Shown: piece by piece, positions 7,218 through 14,555 of the stretch
Position numbering within the stretch: the stretch's first letter is position 1
Layout of the letters: every line of letters begins with the position of its first letter
Virus record (IMG/VR): IMGVR_UViG_3300042691_020330
Coordinates: 1 to 25,054 of that record
Length of the DNA: 25,054 bases
DNA from: a virus
Strand: one strand, 5' to 3'
Notes under the pieces: model-generated
The model's input: only the letters and a program-made list of their open reading frames with translations
Databases searched by the model: none
What the model was told of the DNA's origin: nothing
Translations under genes and position numbers: made by a program

Positions 7218-8573
7218 TTATCTTACGGGAACCAACTCACCACCATCATCTTCGTCTTCATCGTCATCAAAATCAATTGATCCACTAATACCTATTGACC
7301 TTAAATAACTATCTATATCACCATCTTCGGTTTCCTCTGTTGCATCTTCTAAATCATCTCTAAACAACGCAACAGAATCTTCATACTCTTGGTCGTTAAA
7401 CATTTTGTTTATTCCGTCCATTAATTGGTTCATTAATCTTTTACCTCTATCTGAATTAGATAGGACTTCTTTCATAAACACTAAGAAATTCTTAGCGGGT
7501 AGTTTAAAAATCTCAAGAAGTAAGTAACTTTGTAATTCTACTTTATTTTCATCTGTTAGAATATCTTCAGGGAATTGACTTCTGATTCTATCCCATATCG
7601 CCGGACCTAATCTTAAATCCCACATTTCTTTTTCTAACGTATCTTCTGAACCCTCAATATCACTAAAATCACCTTCAGGTCTACCTTGTAAAGCTATCAA
7701 TTCCATTGTACCTTTTATTAATTCGTGTACTAAAACAGGAAAGTTTATACCTCTCGCAATAACTTTTCCCGGTCCACCTTCCTCTTCTGGACCTTCCGCA
7801 CTTTCTTTACCACCAGCCGAACCACCTAAGTTTTTAATCATTTGGTCACTAATCTGCCAATATGTTATATCATTTATTGACATTAAAGTTCCATATAAAT
7901 TAAGAATATTCGGATTACCCGTGATTTGTTCTAATCTTTCGGGTACTAAATGAAACATGTAATGACCTTTTTTAGATGCACCCTGAATGATTGCGTTTAT
8001 CATTCTTCTTTTTGCCTTTTCTAAATCTAAGTTTTGTAACTCATTAAAAATTTCAATTTCATTTTCTATATCTACTTGTTCTGGATTTTCTCCATTTTCC
8101 TCATCATGATTAAAATCATCCATATCTATCTCACCCATCCCAACTATTTTTGCATCAAATTCAACCGCACCCTCAGGTATACCCATTTCTTTCATCACCA
8201 ATTCAATAGCTAATTGTTCTAACTCTTCTCTATGGTCTCTTTCAATTGCAACCACACTATTATGTGCGTTCATTAATGTTTGTTGAAGTTGCATAACACC
8301 TTCCATACCACGTTGTATTGGTGCATTGTCTCCAAGATATCTTCTTAAGTTTTCTACTACTTGTTTATATCTTTCTGACGCTAAAACTTCTTGGAAATTC
8401 TTATTTGGTTCCTCACCAGTAGTAGGTAATGGAACTTTTTTCATTGGGGTATCACCTTGAGATAATTTATCCTGAACACCTTGATCGGGTCTATCGGGTG
8501 TATCAAAATCCATTGCCATTTCTTTAATATTGTTTTCTATTAAAGATAACAAATTTTTCTTACTTATTTGCAT
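7218..8573 (-). CDS. Hypothetical acidic structural-region protein, 451 aa
   Basis: No family recognised. The 451-residue protein is acidic and mainly helical. It starts MQISKKNLLSLIENNIKEMA, then has a disordered Pro/Asp segment (25-60) and a helical region with a probable coiled coil (about 62-130). A Gly/Glu-rich linker near 255-275 (SAGGKESAEGPEEEGGPG) separates the middle from a C-terminal helical domain, and the end is an Asp/Glu tail closing with ELVPVR. There is no signal peptide or membrane segment. It is the last gene of an operon ending in a strong terminator directly upstream of the terminase gene. Its start overlaps the preceding gene by 14 nt. A virion or assembly role is suggested by position only. 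Confidence 0.8.
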   Translation of the reverse strand: MQISKKNLLSLIENNIKEMAMDFDTPDRPDQGVQDKLSQGDTPMKKVPLPTTGEEPNKNFQEVLASERYKQVVENLRRYLGDNAPIQRGMEGVMQLQQTLMNAHNSVVAIERDHREELEQLAIELVMKEMGIPEGAVEFDAKIVGMGEIDMDDFNHDEENGENPEQVDIENEIEIFNELQNLDLEKAKRRMINAIIQGASKKGHYMFHLVPERLEQITGNPNILNLYGTLMSINDITYWQISDQMIKNLGGSAGGKESAEGPEEEGGPGKVIARGINFPVLVHELIKGTMELIALQGRPEGDFSDIEGSEDTLEKEMWDLRLGPAIWDRIRSQFPEDILTDENKVELQSYLLLEIFKLPAKNFLVFMKEVLSNSDRGKRLMNQLMDGINKMFNDQEYEDSVALFRDDLEDATEETEDGDIDSYLRSIGISGSIDFDDDEDEDDGGELVPVR

Positions 8574-9240
8574 TCTTCTTCTCTTTTAAAGCCTTTGGTT
8601 TAGATTTTTCACCCGGTTTTGGAGACCAAGGAGTTTTTGGTTTTGTTCCTGGGTCAACCTTAGGTTTTGTTGGAGCTGGTTTTGTTGTTGGTGATGATTC
8701 CTTTACTTCCGTATTTGAAATCGCGTCATAACTCATAAACTCAGGAACCCCATTGTGTCCTTTTTTTACATTTGGACCAACCTCAACTTCGTTTAGTTTT
8801 GTTTTAATTAATTCCATAATTTCACTTTTTGAAGTCATGGAATGAAAATTATCTTCAGCAATTGTTTCTAACCAATTTTTAACTTCTACATTTTCTTTTT
8901 TAACAACACCACTTTTCTTTTTCTTTTTTAATTCTTTATCAAAAAATTTAATCACACCTTCTTCACCACCTAAATCTTTAAGTGCCTTATCGTATATTGT
9001 TTCTTTTTTCTTTTTTTTTGATAAACCCGCAGATGGTTTTTCTTCACTATAAACCTGAAAAGGTAATTTTTTCTTTCTTAACTCATCTTGTGTCTTTACA
9101 TCCGTTGAAGCAACATTGGTTATCGATTCACCAATAATTCTTGATGATAAATCCGATAGTTGTTTATCTGTAAATTTTACCAAAGTCTTTTCAGAAAAAC
9201 CTTCTTTTATTAGTTTCTCTACAATTTCATTTCTTTTCAT
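8560..9240 (-). CDS. Hypothetical lysine- and proline-rich protein, 226 aa
   Basis: No family recognised. The N-terminal 35 residues (MKRNEIVEKLIKEGFSEKTLVKFTDKQL...) look like a small helical module, possibly SAP- or LEM-like in rhythm, but this is weak. The middle contains several Lys clusters (KKKKK near 75-80, KKKKK near 108-112). Residues 185-226 are Pro/Lys/Thr-rich and probably disordered (repeated PTKP, PKPG, KPK). Such basic tails often bind nucleic acid or acidic partners, and its operon neighbours are strongly acidic. The start overlaps the previous stop as ATGA and the end overlaps the next gene by 14 nt, so it is translationally coupled within the operon. Confidence 0.75.
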   Translation of the reverse strand: MKRNEIVEKLIKEGFSEKTLVKFTDKQLSDLSSRIIGESITNVASTDVKTQDELRKKKLPFQVYSEEKPSAGLSKKKKKETIYDKALKDLGGEEGVIKFFDKELKKKKKSGVVKKENVEVKNWLETIAEDNFHSMTSKSEIMELIKTKLNEVEVGPNVKKGHNGVPEFMSYDAISNTEVKESSPTTKPAPTKPKVDPGTKPKTPWSPKPGEKSKPKALKEKKNANK

Positions 9241-9638
9241 GATTCTTTGAATTTTATTTCTTCTTTTAATAAGTGATAGTTTCTTTGTTTTAATTTTTTA
9301 GTTACTGATTCAACAGACTCACCAAATCTAAATGATAGTCTATCAAACTCACTATCAAAATCAAATTTTTCCCACGCCAATGCAATTACATTGTCTACAG
9401 CATCAATAACTCCGAAATAATCGGAGTTTTGAATTAATTCTAAATCTAAATCTGTATTTTTAAGTAAACCAACTAAATCAACATATTGGATGTCAGGTGA
9501 TTTACTTTGTTGTGTGGATGATGCGGGTATAACAAACCAATCCTCTATGTCAAGATCAGTTGATTTACTAAAGATAAATTCGTACTGTTTTTGACCTTTA
9601 TAATCGGAACCAATTTCATTAACATAGATTAAAACCAT
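9237..9638 (-). CDS. Hypothetical conserved-looking phage protein, 133 aa
   Basis: No named family recognised. This compact globular protein starts MVLIYVNEIGSDYKGQKQYEFIFS, with predicted strands, then WFVIPASS. A helical C-terminal half includes VIALAWEKFDFDSEFDRLSFRFGESVESVTKKLKQRNYHL. Aromatic and acidic residues are well spread, unlike its low-complexity neighbours, suggesting a folded domain. It is coupled on both sides: its ATG overlaps the upstream stop by one base (TAATG) and its stop overlaps the next start (ATGA). Function unknown. Confidence 0.78.
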   Translation of the reverse strand: MVLIYVNEIGSDYKGQKQYEFIFSKSTDLDIEDWFVIPASSTQQSKSPDIQYVDLVGLLKNTDLDLELIQNSDYFGVIDAVDNVIALAWEKFDFDSEFDRLSFRFGESVESVTKKLKQRNYHLLKEEIKFKES

Positions 9639-10678
9639 TATTGATTAAAATATTTACTTAAGGTTTCACCAACCGCCTGGCTTATACTATTTTTTATTTC
9701 ATCTAAATCGATTTCTTTCTCTTCGTCCATATGAGATGTCTCGTCGATATCTGCGTATTTTTTTAACTCATCCTCACCCATTTCATCAACCATATCAACC
9801 GGAGTATCAACAAAAGATTCTAAAGCCGCCATGGCATCCATTTCACCTAAATCTTCCTCTGGTGCAGGTTCTTCTGCAGGGACCTCTTCGTCACCCATTG
9901 ATGGTTCTTCAGCGGGAACTTCTTCTTCCCCACCCATTTCGTCTTCTTCTCTTTCGAACTTCTTACCTATTTCTTCGATATCTTCATCTTCTAATTTATC
10001 CAAATCCACCGCGGATATAACCATGTTCAAAACGTACTTAATATCGTCACTTTCCATTCTATCTTTTTGATCTCTTAGTTCTTGACCTAACTTACCAGCG
10101 AATTTTTGAACTTCAGCCATGTAGTCAGAACGTTTAGACTCACCACCTTCTTCACCCTCAGGTCCCATAGATGGTTCTTCCATTGATCCCATTTCAGATG
10201 ACCCCATATCAGGTGCAGGTGAATCTGCAGAAGGTTCTGTAGCCATAGGAGGTAACTCACTAGATGCATCCGAAGGTGCAGCAGGAGGTAAGTCCATTGA
10301 TGGTTCAGCCATAGGGGCCTCTTCTTGAGAAGGTTTTGTTTTCAAAACATATTTTGTTGCTTCTTGTAAATCTTCTTGTCCCTTTAAAAGTTCTAATCTT
10401 TTAAGTGCTTCTGCGTATGATGAAAACTTGTTTTTGTTCTTCATAAACATACCACCTATGTAATCCAAAGATTGTTCGTTTAAACCTCTTTTTACATAGT
10501 ACCCGTCCTTTTCTCTGACAATACCATATACACCACCAGTTTTGGTTTCTGACACCAATTCAGGTGAAGTTTTTGTGGTTTTATTATTCGAGTTTTTGTA
10601 GTACGCTAATTCGAGGATTCTTTTTAATTTATCATCACCCGATAACTTTTCACTACCTATTGGTTTTAAATCTGCCAT
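9638..10678 (-). CDS. Hypothetical acidic, Pro/Met-rich protein, 346 aa (scaffold-like composition)
   Basis: No family recognised. Residues 1-110 look folded (MADLKPIGSEKLSGDDKLKR, GGVYGIVREKDGYYVKRG, SSYAEALKRLELLKG). Residues 117-185 are Pro/Ser/Met/Glu-rich with repeated EPSM and PSM units. Residues 185-250 form helices (MAEVQKFAGKLGQELRDQKDRM), and 250-310 repeat EEVPAEEPSMGDEEVPAEEP. The C-terminus is a helix, IKNSISQAVGETLSKYFNQ. Composition parallels the core scaffold at 98-1279, so an internal head or assembly role is possible, but this is inference. It is the first gene of a four-gene overlapping operon. A TATTTATA element lies 33 nt before the start. Confidence 0.78.
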   Translation of the reverse strand: MADLKPIGSEKLSGDDKLKRILELAYYKNSNNKTTKTSPELVSETKTGGVYGIVREKDGYYVKRGLNEQSLDYIGGMFMKNKNKFSSYAEALKRLELLKGQEDLQEATKYVLKTKPSQEEAPMAEPSMDLPPAAPSDASSELPPMATEPSADSPAPDMGSSEMGSMEEPSMGPEGEEGGESKRSDYMAEVQKFAGKLGQELRDQKDRMESDDIKYVLNMVISAVDLDKLEDEDIEEIGKKFEREEDEMGGEEEVPAEEPSMGDEEVPAEEPAPEEDLGEMDAMAALESFVDTPVDMVDEMGEDELKKYADIDETSHMDEEKEIDLDEIKNSISQAVGETLSKYFNQ

Positions 10679-10711
10679 TTTTTAAAAATTAAGATTGACT
10701 TATTCTTATCC

Positions 10712-10719
10712 TATAAATA
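10712..10719 (-). promoter_or_regulatory. TATTTATA element for the 10678-7218 operon
   Basis: TATTTATA with context GTATTTATAGG lies 33 nt before the start of the 346-residue gene, in the 70-nt gap after the nucleotidyltransferase stop. No strong hairpin precedes it; an 8-bp inverted repeat (10697-10704 and 10738-10745) brackets it. Confidence 0.5.
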
Positions 10720-10748
10720 CATAGATATATAGAAAAAAATAAGTCTCT

Positions 10749-11522
10749 TTATTGTGTTATGGACAATTTTTTGTCCGTTATTTGATTTTTTAAATCTAAT
10801 AGTTTCTTTATGTATCCGTTTCTTCTTAATAATTTGAAGGTTAAATTCTCATAAGAATACTCCCCACCTGAATCTAAACCACTTTGTCTGAATTTTTTAA
10901 TCCTCTTTCTTAAATCCTCAATTTTTAATAAAACATTTTCTTTTTCATCTGAATCAACAAGATTATCTATTTTTTTAGCAAATTCCTCACCCTTATCTAA
11001 AATCTTTCTATCATCAATATTAGGTGTTTCTTTCTTGGGTTGAATAATCCATTCATCGTTTAACACAGAATAAACCCCTGAGGAAATGTGTGGTTCATTG
11101 ATATCTTGAACATAAAGTTCAACATCAAACCCTTTAATTTTAATATTATGTTTTTCATTCCATACATTTTTTTTCGCATCAAAAAACTCCTTCATTATTG
11201 TATGTAATGCAACTGAATCTTTTTTATTATCTTTATCTAATTCATCGAAATCGATTAAAATATGTAAATCAACATCAGAATATTCAGACCAATTGTAATT
11301 TGCTAATGATCCAGTGAGGACTATATCGTGTATAAAAAACTCAACACCTAAGGATTCAATAAAGTCATCAGATATTTGTAATAACCTTTTTCTGAGATCT
11401 TCCCTCATTTTTAAGGTTGGTCTATGAAAAATCAATGAACACAGTGTATCCTTTGTTTTAAAAGATTTTACTATCTTTTCATCTCCTTCCCTATCTTCAA
11501 TCAATTCTTCAAATAAACTCAT
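10749..11522 (-). CDS. Pol-beta-superfamily nucleotidyltransferase, 257 aa
   Basis: The active-site signature is clear: LTGSLANYNWSEYSDVDLHI gives the helix GS (Gly71-Ser72) followed by SDxD (Ser82, Asp83, Asp85), with a third acidic residue in GFDVELYV near Asp133/Glu135. Such enzymes transfer a nucleotide from NTP to RNA, protein or a small molecule. The C-terminal part (about 200-250: RKRIKKFRQSGLDSGGEYSY, NLTFKLLRRNGYIKKLL) is a helical domain seen with this kind of phage enzyme, as far as I recall. The substrate cannot be told. It overlaps the upstream KTSC gene by four bases (ATGA). No antitoxin partner is obvious, although the small KTSC protein is in that position. Confidence 0.85.
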   Translation of the reverse strand: MSLFEELIEDREGDEKIVKSFKTKDTLCSLIFHRPTLKMREDLRKRLLQISDDFIESLGVEFFIHDIVLTGSLANYNWSEYSDVDLHILIDFDELDKDNKKDSVALHTIMKEFFDAKKNVWNEKHNIKIKGFDVELYVQDINEPHISSGVYSVLNDEWIIQPKKETPNIDDRKILDKGEEFAKKIDNLVDSDEKENVLLKIEDLRKRIKKFRQSGLDSGGEYSYENLTFKLLRRNGYIKKLLDLKNQITDKKLSITQ

Positions 11523-11764
11523 CCTACTTTGGTATATTTATAACTTCTTGAGATATTCTCATTAAAGTATTTTCCTTGGGATTTAGCCATTCTGAATTTT
11601 GTGAACATTTCCCATGGAACATTATTATACTCATAAATAGCACCACTATTAAAAGTCACCGATAAATCCTTTGATTCGGTGTTGTAAGATGCTGATTTCA
11701 GGTTTGAGGATTCAATAATTACCTCAATCATTTGACCCTCGATTTTTTCTGATAAAATTGCCAT
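11519..11764 (-). CDS. KTSC-domain protein, 81 aa
   Basis: The sequence follows the KTSC pattern (Pfam family named for its motif). It has ESSNLKSASYNTESKDLSV at about 17-35, a second strand pair FNSGAIYEYNNVP, then WEMFTKFRMAKSQGKYFNEN and a terminal aromatic-basic segment ISRSYKYTKV. The domain is about 60 residues and commonly stands alone or next to nucleic-acid enzymes; its function is not established, though RNA or DNA binding has been suggested. It is coupled to the nucleotidyltransferase. A TATTTATA element lies 25 nt upstream, directly after the Hsp20 terminator. Confidence 0.85.
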   Translation of the reverse strand: MAILSEKIEGQMIEVIIESSNLKSASYNTESKDLSVTFNSGAIYEYNNVPWEMFTKFRMAKSQGKYFNENISRSYKYTKVG

Positions 11765-11789
11765 AATCTTTTTTATGAATAATATAACA

Positions 11790-11797
11790 TATAAATA
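11790..11797 (-). promoter_or_regulatory. TATTTATA element for the KTSC-nucleotidyltransferase unit
   Basis: The minus strand reads terminator T-run, then TTTGATATTTATATG, 25 nt before the KTSC ATG. The spacing between terminator and element (9 nt) resembles that at 20675 and 21549. Confidence 0.55.
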
Positions 11798-11806
11798 TCA
11801 AATAAA

Positions 11807-11828
11807 AAACCCCACATAAGTGGGGTTT
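11807..11828 (-). terminator. Intrinsic terminator of the Hsp20 gene
   Basis: AAACCCCAC / GTGGGGTTT forms a 9-bp stem with the loop ATAA (TTAT on the minus strand), followed in the minus direction by six T. It lies 4 nt past the Hsp20 stop. Confidence 0.9.
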
Positions 11829-11832
11829 AGTT

Positions 11833-12204
11833 TTAATTTAGAGAAATTAACCTCTCCAAATTTTTTTTCTTGTCTTTTGGTAATATCAGTTCTAATATTC
11901 CATTCTCAACCTTACCTACGATATCTTTTTCTTTAACATCATCTGGTAATATGTAAGATTTCCTAAAACCACTTACAAATCGTGTTTTGTCTGTTTTCTC
12001 CTCTGTTTCAAAAGAAATAGTTAAAACACTATCCTTTGTGGTAATTTTTATGTCTTCTTTTGTGAGACCTGGAACACTCATCAATATTTTGTAATCGCTT
12101 TCAGTCTTACTAATATTGATTTGTGGTACTGAAGTACCAACATAAGATGGTTCGAAAACTTTATCGAACACATCAAAAAACGGATCTTTAAATAATGTTA
12201 TCAT
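11833..12204 (-). CDS. Small heat-shock protein, Hsp20/alpha-crystallin family
   Basis: The 123-residue protein has a short N-terminal arm (MITLFKDPFFDVFDKVF), then a full alpha-crystallin domain (about 27-115). Hallmarks are SDYKILMSVPGLTKEDIKIT, LTISFETEE, the loop before GFRKSYILPDDV, and the C-terminal motif VENGILELILPKD. A short tail includes the IxL-like ERLISLN. Such chaperones hold unfolding proteins in an ATP-independent way and pass them to Clp/Hsp100 or Hsp70 machines. It is transcribed divergently from an Hsp100-family gene (ClpC), and the shared 157-nt gap carries an iterated element. T4-like phages of other hosts also carry hsp20 genes. I see no convincing host-type -7 box on this strand. 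Confidence 0.95.
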   Translation of the reverse strand: MITLFKDPFFDVFDKVFEPSYVGTSVPQINISKTESDYKILMSVPGLTKEDIKITTKDSVLTISFETEEKTDKTRFVSGFRKSYILPDDVKEKDIVGKVENGILELILPKDKKKNLERLISLN

Positions 12205-12244
12205 ATGTTTTTAATTTTGTAAATCCATAAACAATTTTTTTACC

Positions 12245-12304
12245 AAATGTCTAAAACTGACATTTAGACATTCGTTAGACATTTTTTTAGACATTTTGTC
12301 TTAA
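12245..12304. promoter_or_regulatory. Iterated operator-like element TTAGACATT between hsp20 and clpC
   Basis: TTAGACATT occurs three times in direct orientation (12264-12272, 12275-12283, 12287-12295), with starts 11 and 12 bp apart, about one helical turn. An inverted copy, AATGTCTAA, lies at 12246-12254. It forms a 10-bp dyad with the first direct copy (12246-12255 and 12263-12272, 7-nt loop). A degenerate inverted copy, TTGTCTTAA, ends at 12304, touching the -33 box of the clpC promoter. The arrangement suggests cooperative binding of a regulator controlling both chaperone genes. Confidence 0.6.
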
Positions 12305-12336
12305 TTTGTTTTTTTAATGTTTTAATATTATATTTG
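12305..12336 (+). promoter_or_regulatory. Host-type (Bacteroidota sigma-A) promoter of clpC
   Basis: TTTG at 12305-12308 and TATATTTG at 12329-12336 (a perfect TAnnTTTG) are separated by 20 nt, the canonical Bacteroidota layout. The -7 box ends 25 nt before the clpC ATG. The adjacent repeat array would allow regulation at the -33 box. Confidence 0.7.
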
Positions 12337-12361
12337 TAATAACAAAACAATTTTTAAAAAT

Positions 12362-14380
12362 ATGCCAGTGGATTTCTTTGAAGACGGACAAACAACAAAC
12401 CCAAAACGTATACGTAAGGGTTCAGAAACACCAATACTTGATAACTTTAGTAGGGACTTAACAAAACTTGCTGAAGAGGGTAAAATTGACCCTGTTATTG
12501 GTAGGGATAAAGAAGTGAAAAGAATCGCACAAATTTTATCAAGAAAGAAAAAAAATAATGCGGTAATCGTGGGTGAAGCTGGTGTCGGTAAATCCGCGTT
12601 AGTGGAGAAATTAGCTTTATCGATAAAAGAAGGTAACTGTCCTTCAAGTCTTATTGATAAAAGGATAGTATCTTTAGATTTAACGTCATTAGTTGCGGGT
12701 ACAAAATATCGAGGACAATTTGAGGAGAGGATAAAGGCTATATTAAACGAATTACAAGAAATAAAAAATATTGTAATTTTTATCGACGAACTACATACTA
12801 TGATTGGAGCGGGTAACGCGAGTGGTTCCATGGACGCAGCTAACATATTAAAACCCGCATTAGCAAGAGGTGAGATTCAATGTATTGGTGCAACCACATT
12901 TGATGAATATAAAAAACATCTTGAAAAAGATTCTGCATTAGTTAGAAGATTCCAAAAAATAATTTTGTCGGAACCAACAGAAAAAGAAACAATCGACATT
13001 TTAACTAACCTTAAAAAGTCTTATGAAGATTATCATAAGGTTGTTTATGGTGACAATGTAATTGAAACAATTGTAAAACTTTCAAAACGATTCATCACTG
13101 ATAGACAATTTCCTGATAAGGCAATTGATATTATGGATGAACTTGGTTCAGAAAAAAAGATTTCAAACAAAACTCCCGATTCAATTGAGAAATTGAAAAA
13201 AGATGTTGACGATATCAGAGAGAAAAAAATCATGGTAGTTAAATCTCAAGATTATGAACAAGCAGCCAAACTAAGAGATGAAGAAAAAAAAATAAATCTA
13301 AAATTAGAAAGTGAAAAGAAAAAGTGGATTGATAATTTAAAGAATAATAAAGTACCAATTTCTTTAGATGATGTATATGAAATAGTTACACAAATAACGG
13401 GTGTACCTATTACAAAATTAGATGATAAAGAAACTGAAAAACTATTGAAACTAGAAGAGGTCCTTACTTCAAAAGTAATAGGTCAAGACGAGGCAATAGG
13501 TGTAATATCTAAATCAATTAGAAGAAACAGGGTGGGAATTAAAGACACCAGTAGACCTATTGGTTCTTTTATCTTCTTAGGGTCTACTGGTGTTGGTAAA
13601 ACTTTCTTAGCGAAATCAATTGCAGAAATTTTATTTGGGGATCCTGAAAAAATCATTCGTGTTGATATGAGTGAATTTATGGAAAAACACAACGTGTCAA
13701 AATTAATTGGTTCTCCTCCAGGATATGTTGGTTATGATGAGGGTGGTCAATTAACAGAAAGAGTTAAAAACAACCCATTCTCTGTAATTCTTTTCGATGA
13801 AATTGAAAAGGCTCACAAAGATGTCTTCAATATACTATTACAAATTTTAGATGAAGGACATTTAACAGATTCATTTGGTAGAAAAGTAAACTTCACAAAT
13901 ACAATCATTATCATGACTTCAAATGTTGGAGCAAAAAAAGTATCTGATTTTGGTGGTGGTGTTGGATTTTCTACGTCTTCTTCCGAACAACAAAAATATG
14001 AGGTTAGAAAATCAATAATTCAAAAAGCACTAAAACAACAGTTTAATCCTGAATTTCTTAATCGTATTGATGATGTAATTTTATTTAACCATTTAAGTGA
14101 AGATGTTCTTAAAAAAATTGTGTTCATTGAAATGGGTAAATTAATTAAAAGATTAACAGAAAAGAACTATAAAATAACTTTTGATAAATCTGTAATTAAT
14201 AAAATATTCGAATTGAATTCACAAGAAGAATATGGTGCAAGACCTATAAAAAGAATAATTCAGAATCTTTGTGAAGATTTTTTGAGTGAAGAGATTTTAA
14301 AAGGTAACATCATTGAAAATCAACAGATTTCGATAAAATGGAAAGACGATAAATTAAACATTGTGAAAAAAATATTGTAA
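12362..14380 (+). CDS. clpC: ClpC-type AAA+ unfoldase lacking the N-terminal adaptor domain
   Basis: The 672-residue Hsp100 ATPase has two AAA+ modules. D1 has Walker A GEAGVGKS at 71-78 and Walker B VIFIDE at 138-143. D2 has Walker A GSTGVGKT at 407-414, pore loop GYVG at 454-457 and Walker B ILFDE at 476-480, then the C-terminal small domain. The middle insert is short and contains a UVR-like helix (QDYEQAAKLRDEEKK, 296-310), the mark of ClpC rather than ClpB. The D2 loop SDFGGGVGF (528-536) carries VGF, the ClpP-docking tripeptide. Host ClpC is about 840 residues; here the first ~150 (N-domain) are gone and the protein starts in the acidic linker (MPVDFFEDG) just before TPILDNFSRDLTKLAEEGK. 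It probably unfolds proteins for host ClpP with altered substrate choice (inference). Confidence 0.94.
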   Translation: MPVDFFEDGQTTNPKRIRKGSETPILDNFSRDLTKLAEEGKIDPVIGRDKEVKRIAQILSRKKKNNAVIVGEAGVGKSALVEKLALSIKEGNCPSSLIDKRIVSLDLTSLVAGTKYRGQFEERIKAILNELQEIKNIVIFIDELHTMIGAGNASGSMDAANILKPALARGEIQCIGATTFDEYKKHLEKDSALVRRFQKIILSEPTEKETIDILTNLKKSYEDYHKVVYGDNVIETIVKLSKRFITDRQFPDKAIDIMDELGSEKKISNKTPDSIEKLKKDVDDIREKKIMVVKSQDYEQAAKLRDEEKKINLKLESEKKKWIDNLKNNKVPISLDDVYEIVTQITGVPITKLDDKETEKLLKLEEVLTSKVIGQDEAIGVISKSIRRNRVGIKDTSRPIGSFIFLGSTGVGKTFLAKSIAEILFGDPEKIIRVDMSEFMEKHNVSKLIGSPPGYVGYDEGGQLTERVKNNPFSVILFDEIEKAHKDVFNILLQILDEGHLTDSFGRKVNFTNTIIIMTSNVGAKKVSDFGGGVGFSTSSSEQQKYEVRKSIIQKALKQQFNPEFLNRIDDVILFNHLSEDVLKKIVFIEMGKLIKRLTEKNYKITFDKSVINKIFELNSQEEYGARPIKRIIQNLCEDFLSEEILKGNIIENQQISIKWKDDKLNIVKKIL

Positions 14381-14386
14381 ATACTT

Positions 14387-14403
14387 GATTTTTTTCGAAA
14401 ATC
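14387..14403 (+). terminator. Weak hairpin after clpC
   Basis: GATTTT / AAAATC can form a 6-bp stem 7 nt after the clpC stop. It has no GC core and no clean T run after it, so termination here is uncertain. Confidence 0.3.
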
Positions 14404-14408
14404 ATATA

Positions 14409-14416
14409 TATTTATA
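14409..14416 (+). promoter_or_regulatory. TATTTATA element on the plus strand after clpC
   Basis: This is a copy of the octamer in plus orientation in an intergenic gap, following a weak hairpin. That is the order seen on the minus strand at 7182, 11790, 20675 and 21549. It would drive the gene-free stretch ending in the terminator at 14495-14524. Confidence 0.4.
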
Positions 14417-14524
14417 TTCTCAAAGGTTCTCTTTGTCGATTACCTTTTCGTTTTTTTTCATAAGTAAGTGGGGTTGAATCCACTGAAAGACCTTAAAACC
14501 CCGACATCCTTGTTGGGGTTTTTT
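14417..14524 (+). ncRNA. Candidate small non-coding RNA (about 100 nt)
   Basis: The stretch between the TATTTATA element and a strong terminator has no open frame of note on either strand. It can fold into three hairpins in series: AAAGGT/ACCTTT starting at 14422, AGTGG/CCACT near 14466-14483, and the GC-rich terminator stem. The layout of promoter element, stable hairpins and terminator is what a phage small RNA looks like. It could equally be a leader of the lipoprotein gene with an attenuator. No known RNA family recognised, and it is not a tRNA. Confidence 0.35.
14495..14524 (+). terminator. Intrinsic terminator before the lipoprotein gene
   Basis: AAAACCCCGAC / GTTGGGGTTTT pairs over about 11 bp (one G-T wobble) with a small loop, then a T run to 14524. 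It could end the candidate RNA or clpC transcripts. Confidence 0.8.
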
Positions 14525-14555
14525 ATTTTCAAAATATTTTTGTATATTTACACTT

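Noticed and set aside
10697-10745. 8-bp inverted repeat GACTTATT / AATAAGTC around the TATTTATA element
   Set aside because: A 33-nt loop and an AT-rich context make chance likely; there is no further symmetry and no T run placed as in a terminator.
14460-14500. A tRNA-like T-arm (GGGGTTGAATCC) in the gap after clpC
   Set aside because: No matching acceptor strand, D-arm or anticodon arm could be placed around it, and the loop lacks the TTC of a T-loop.
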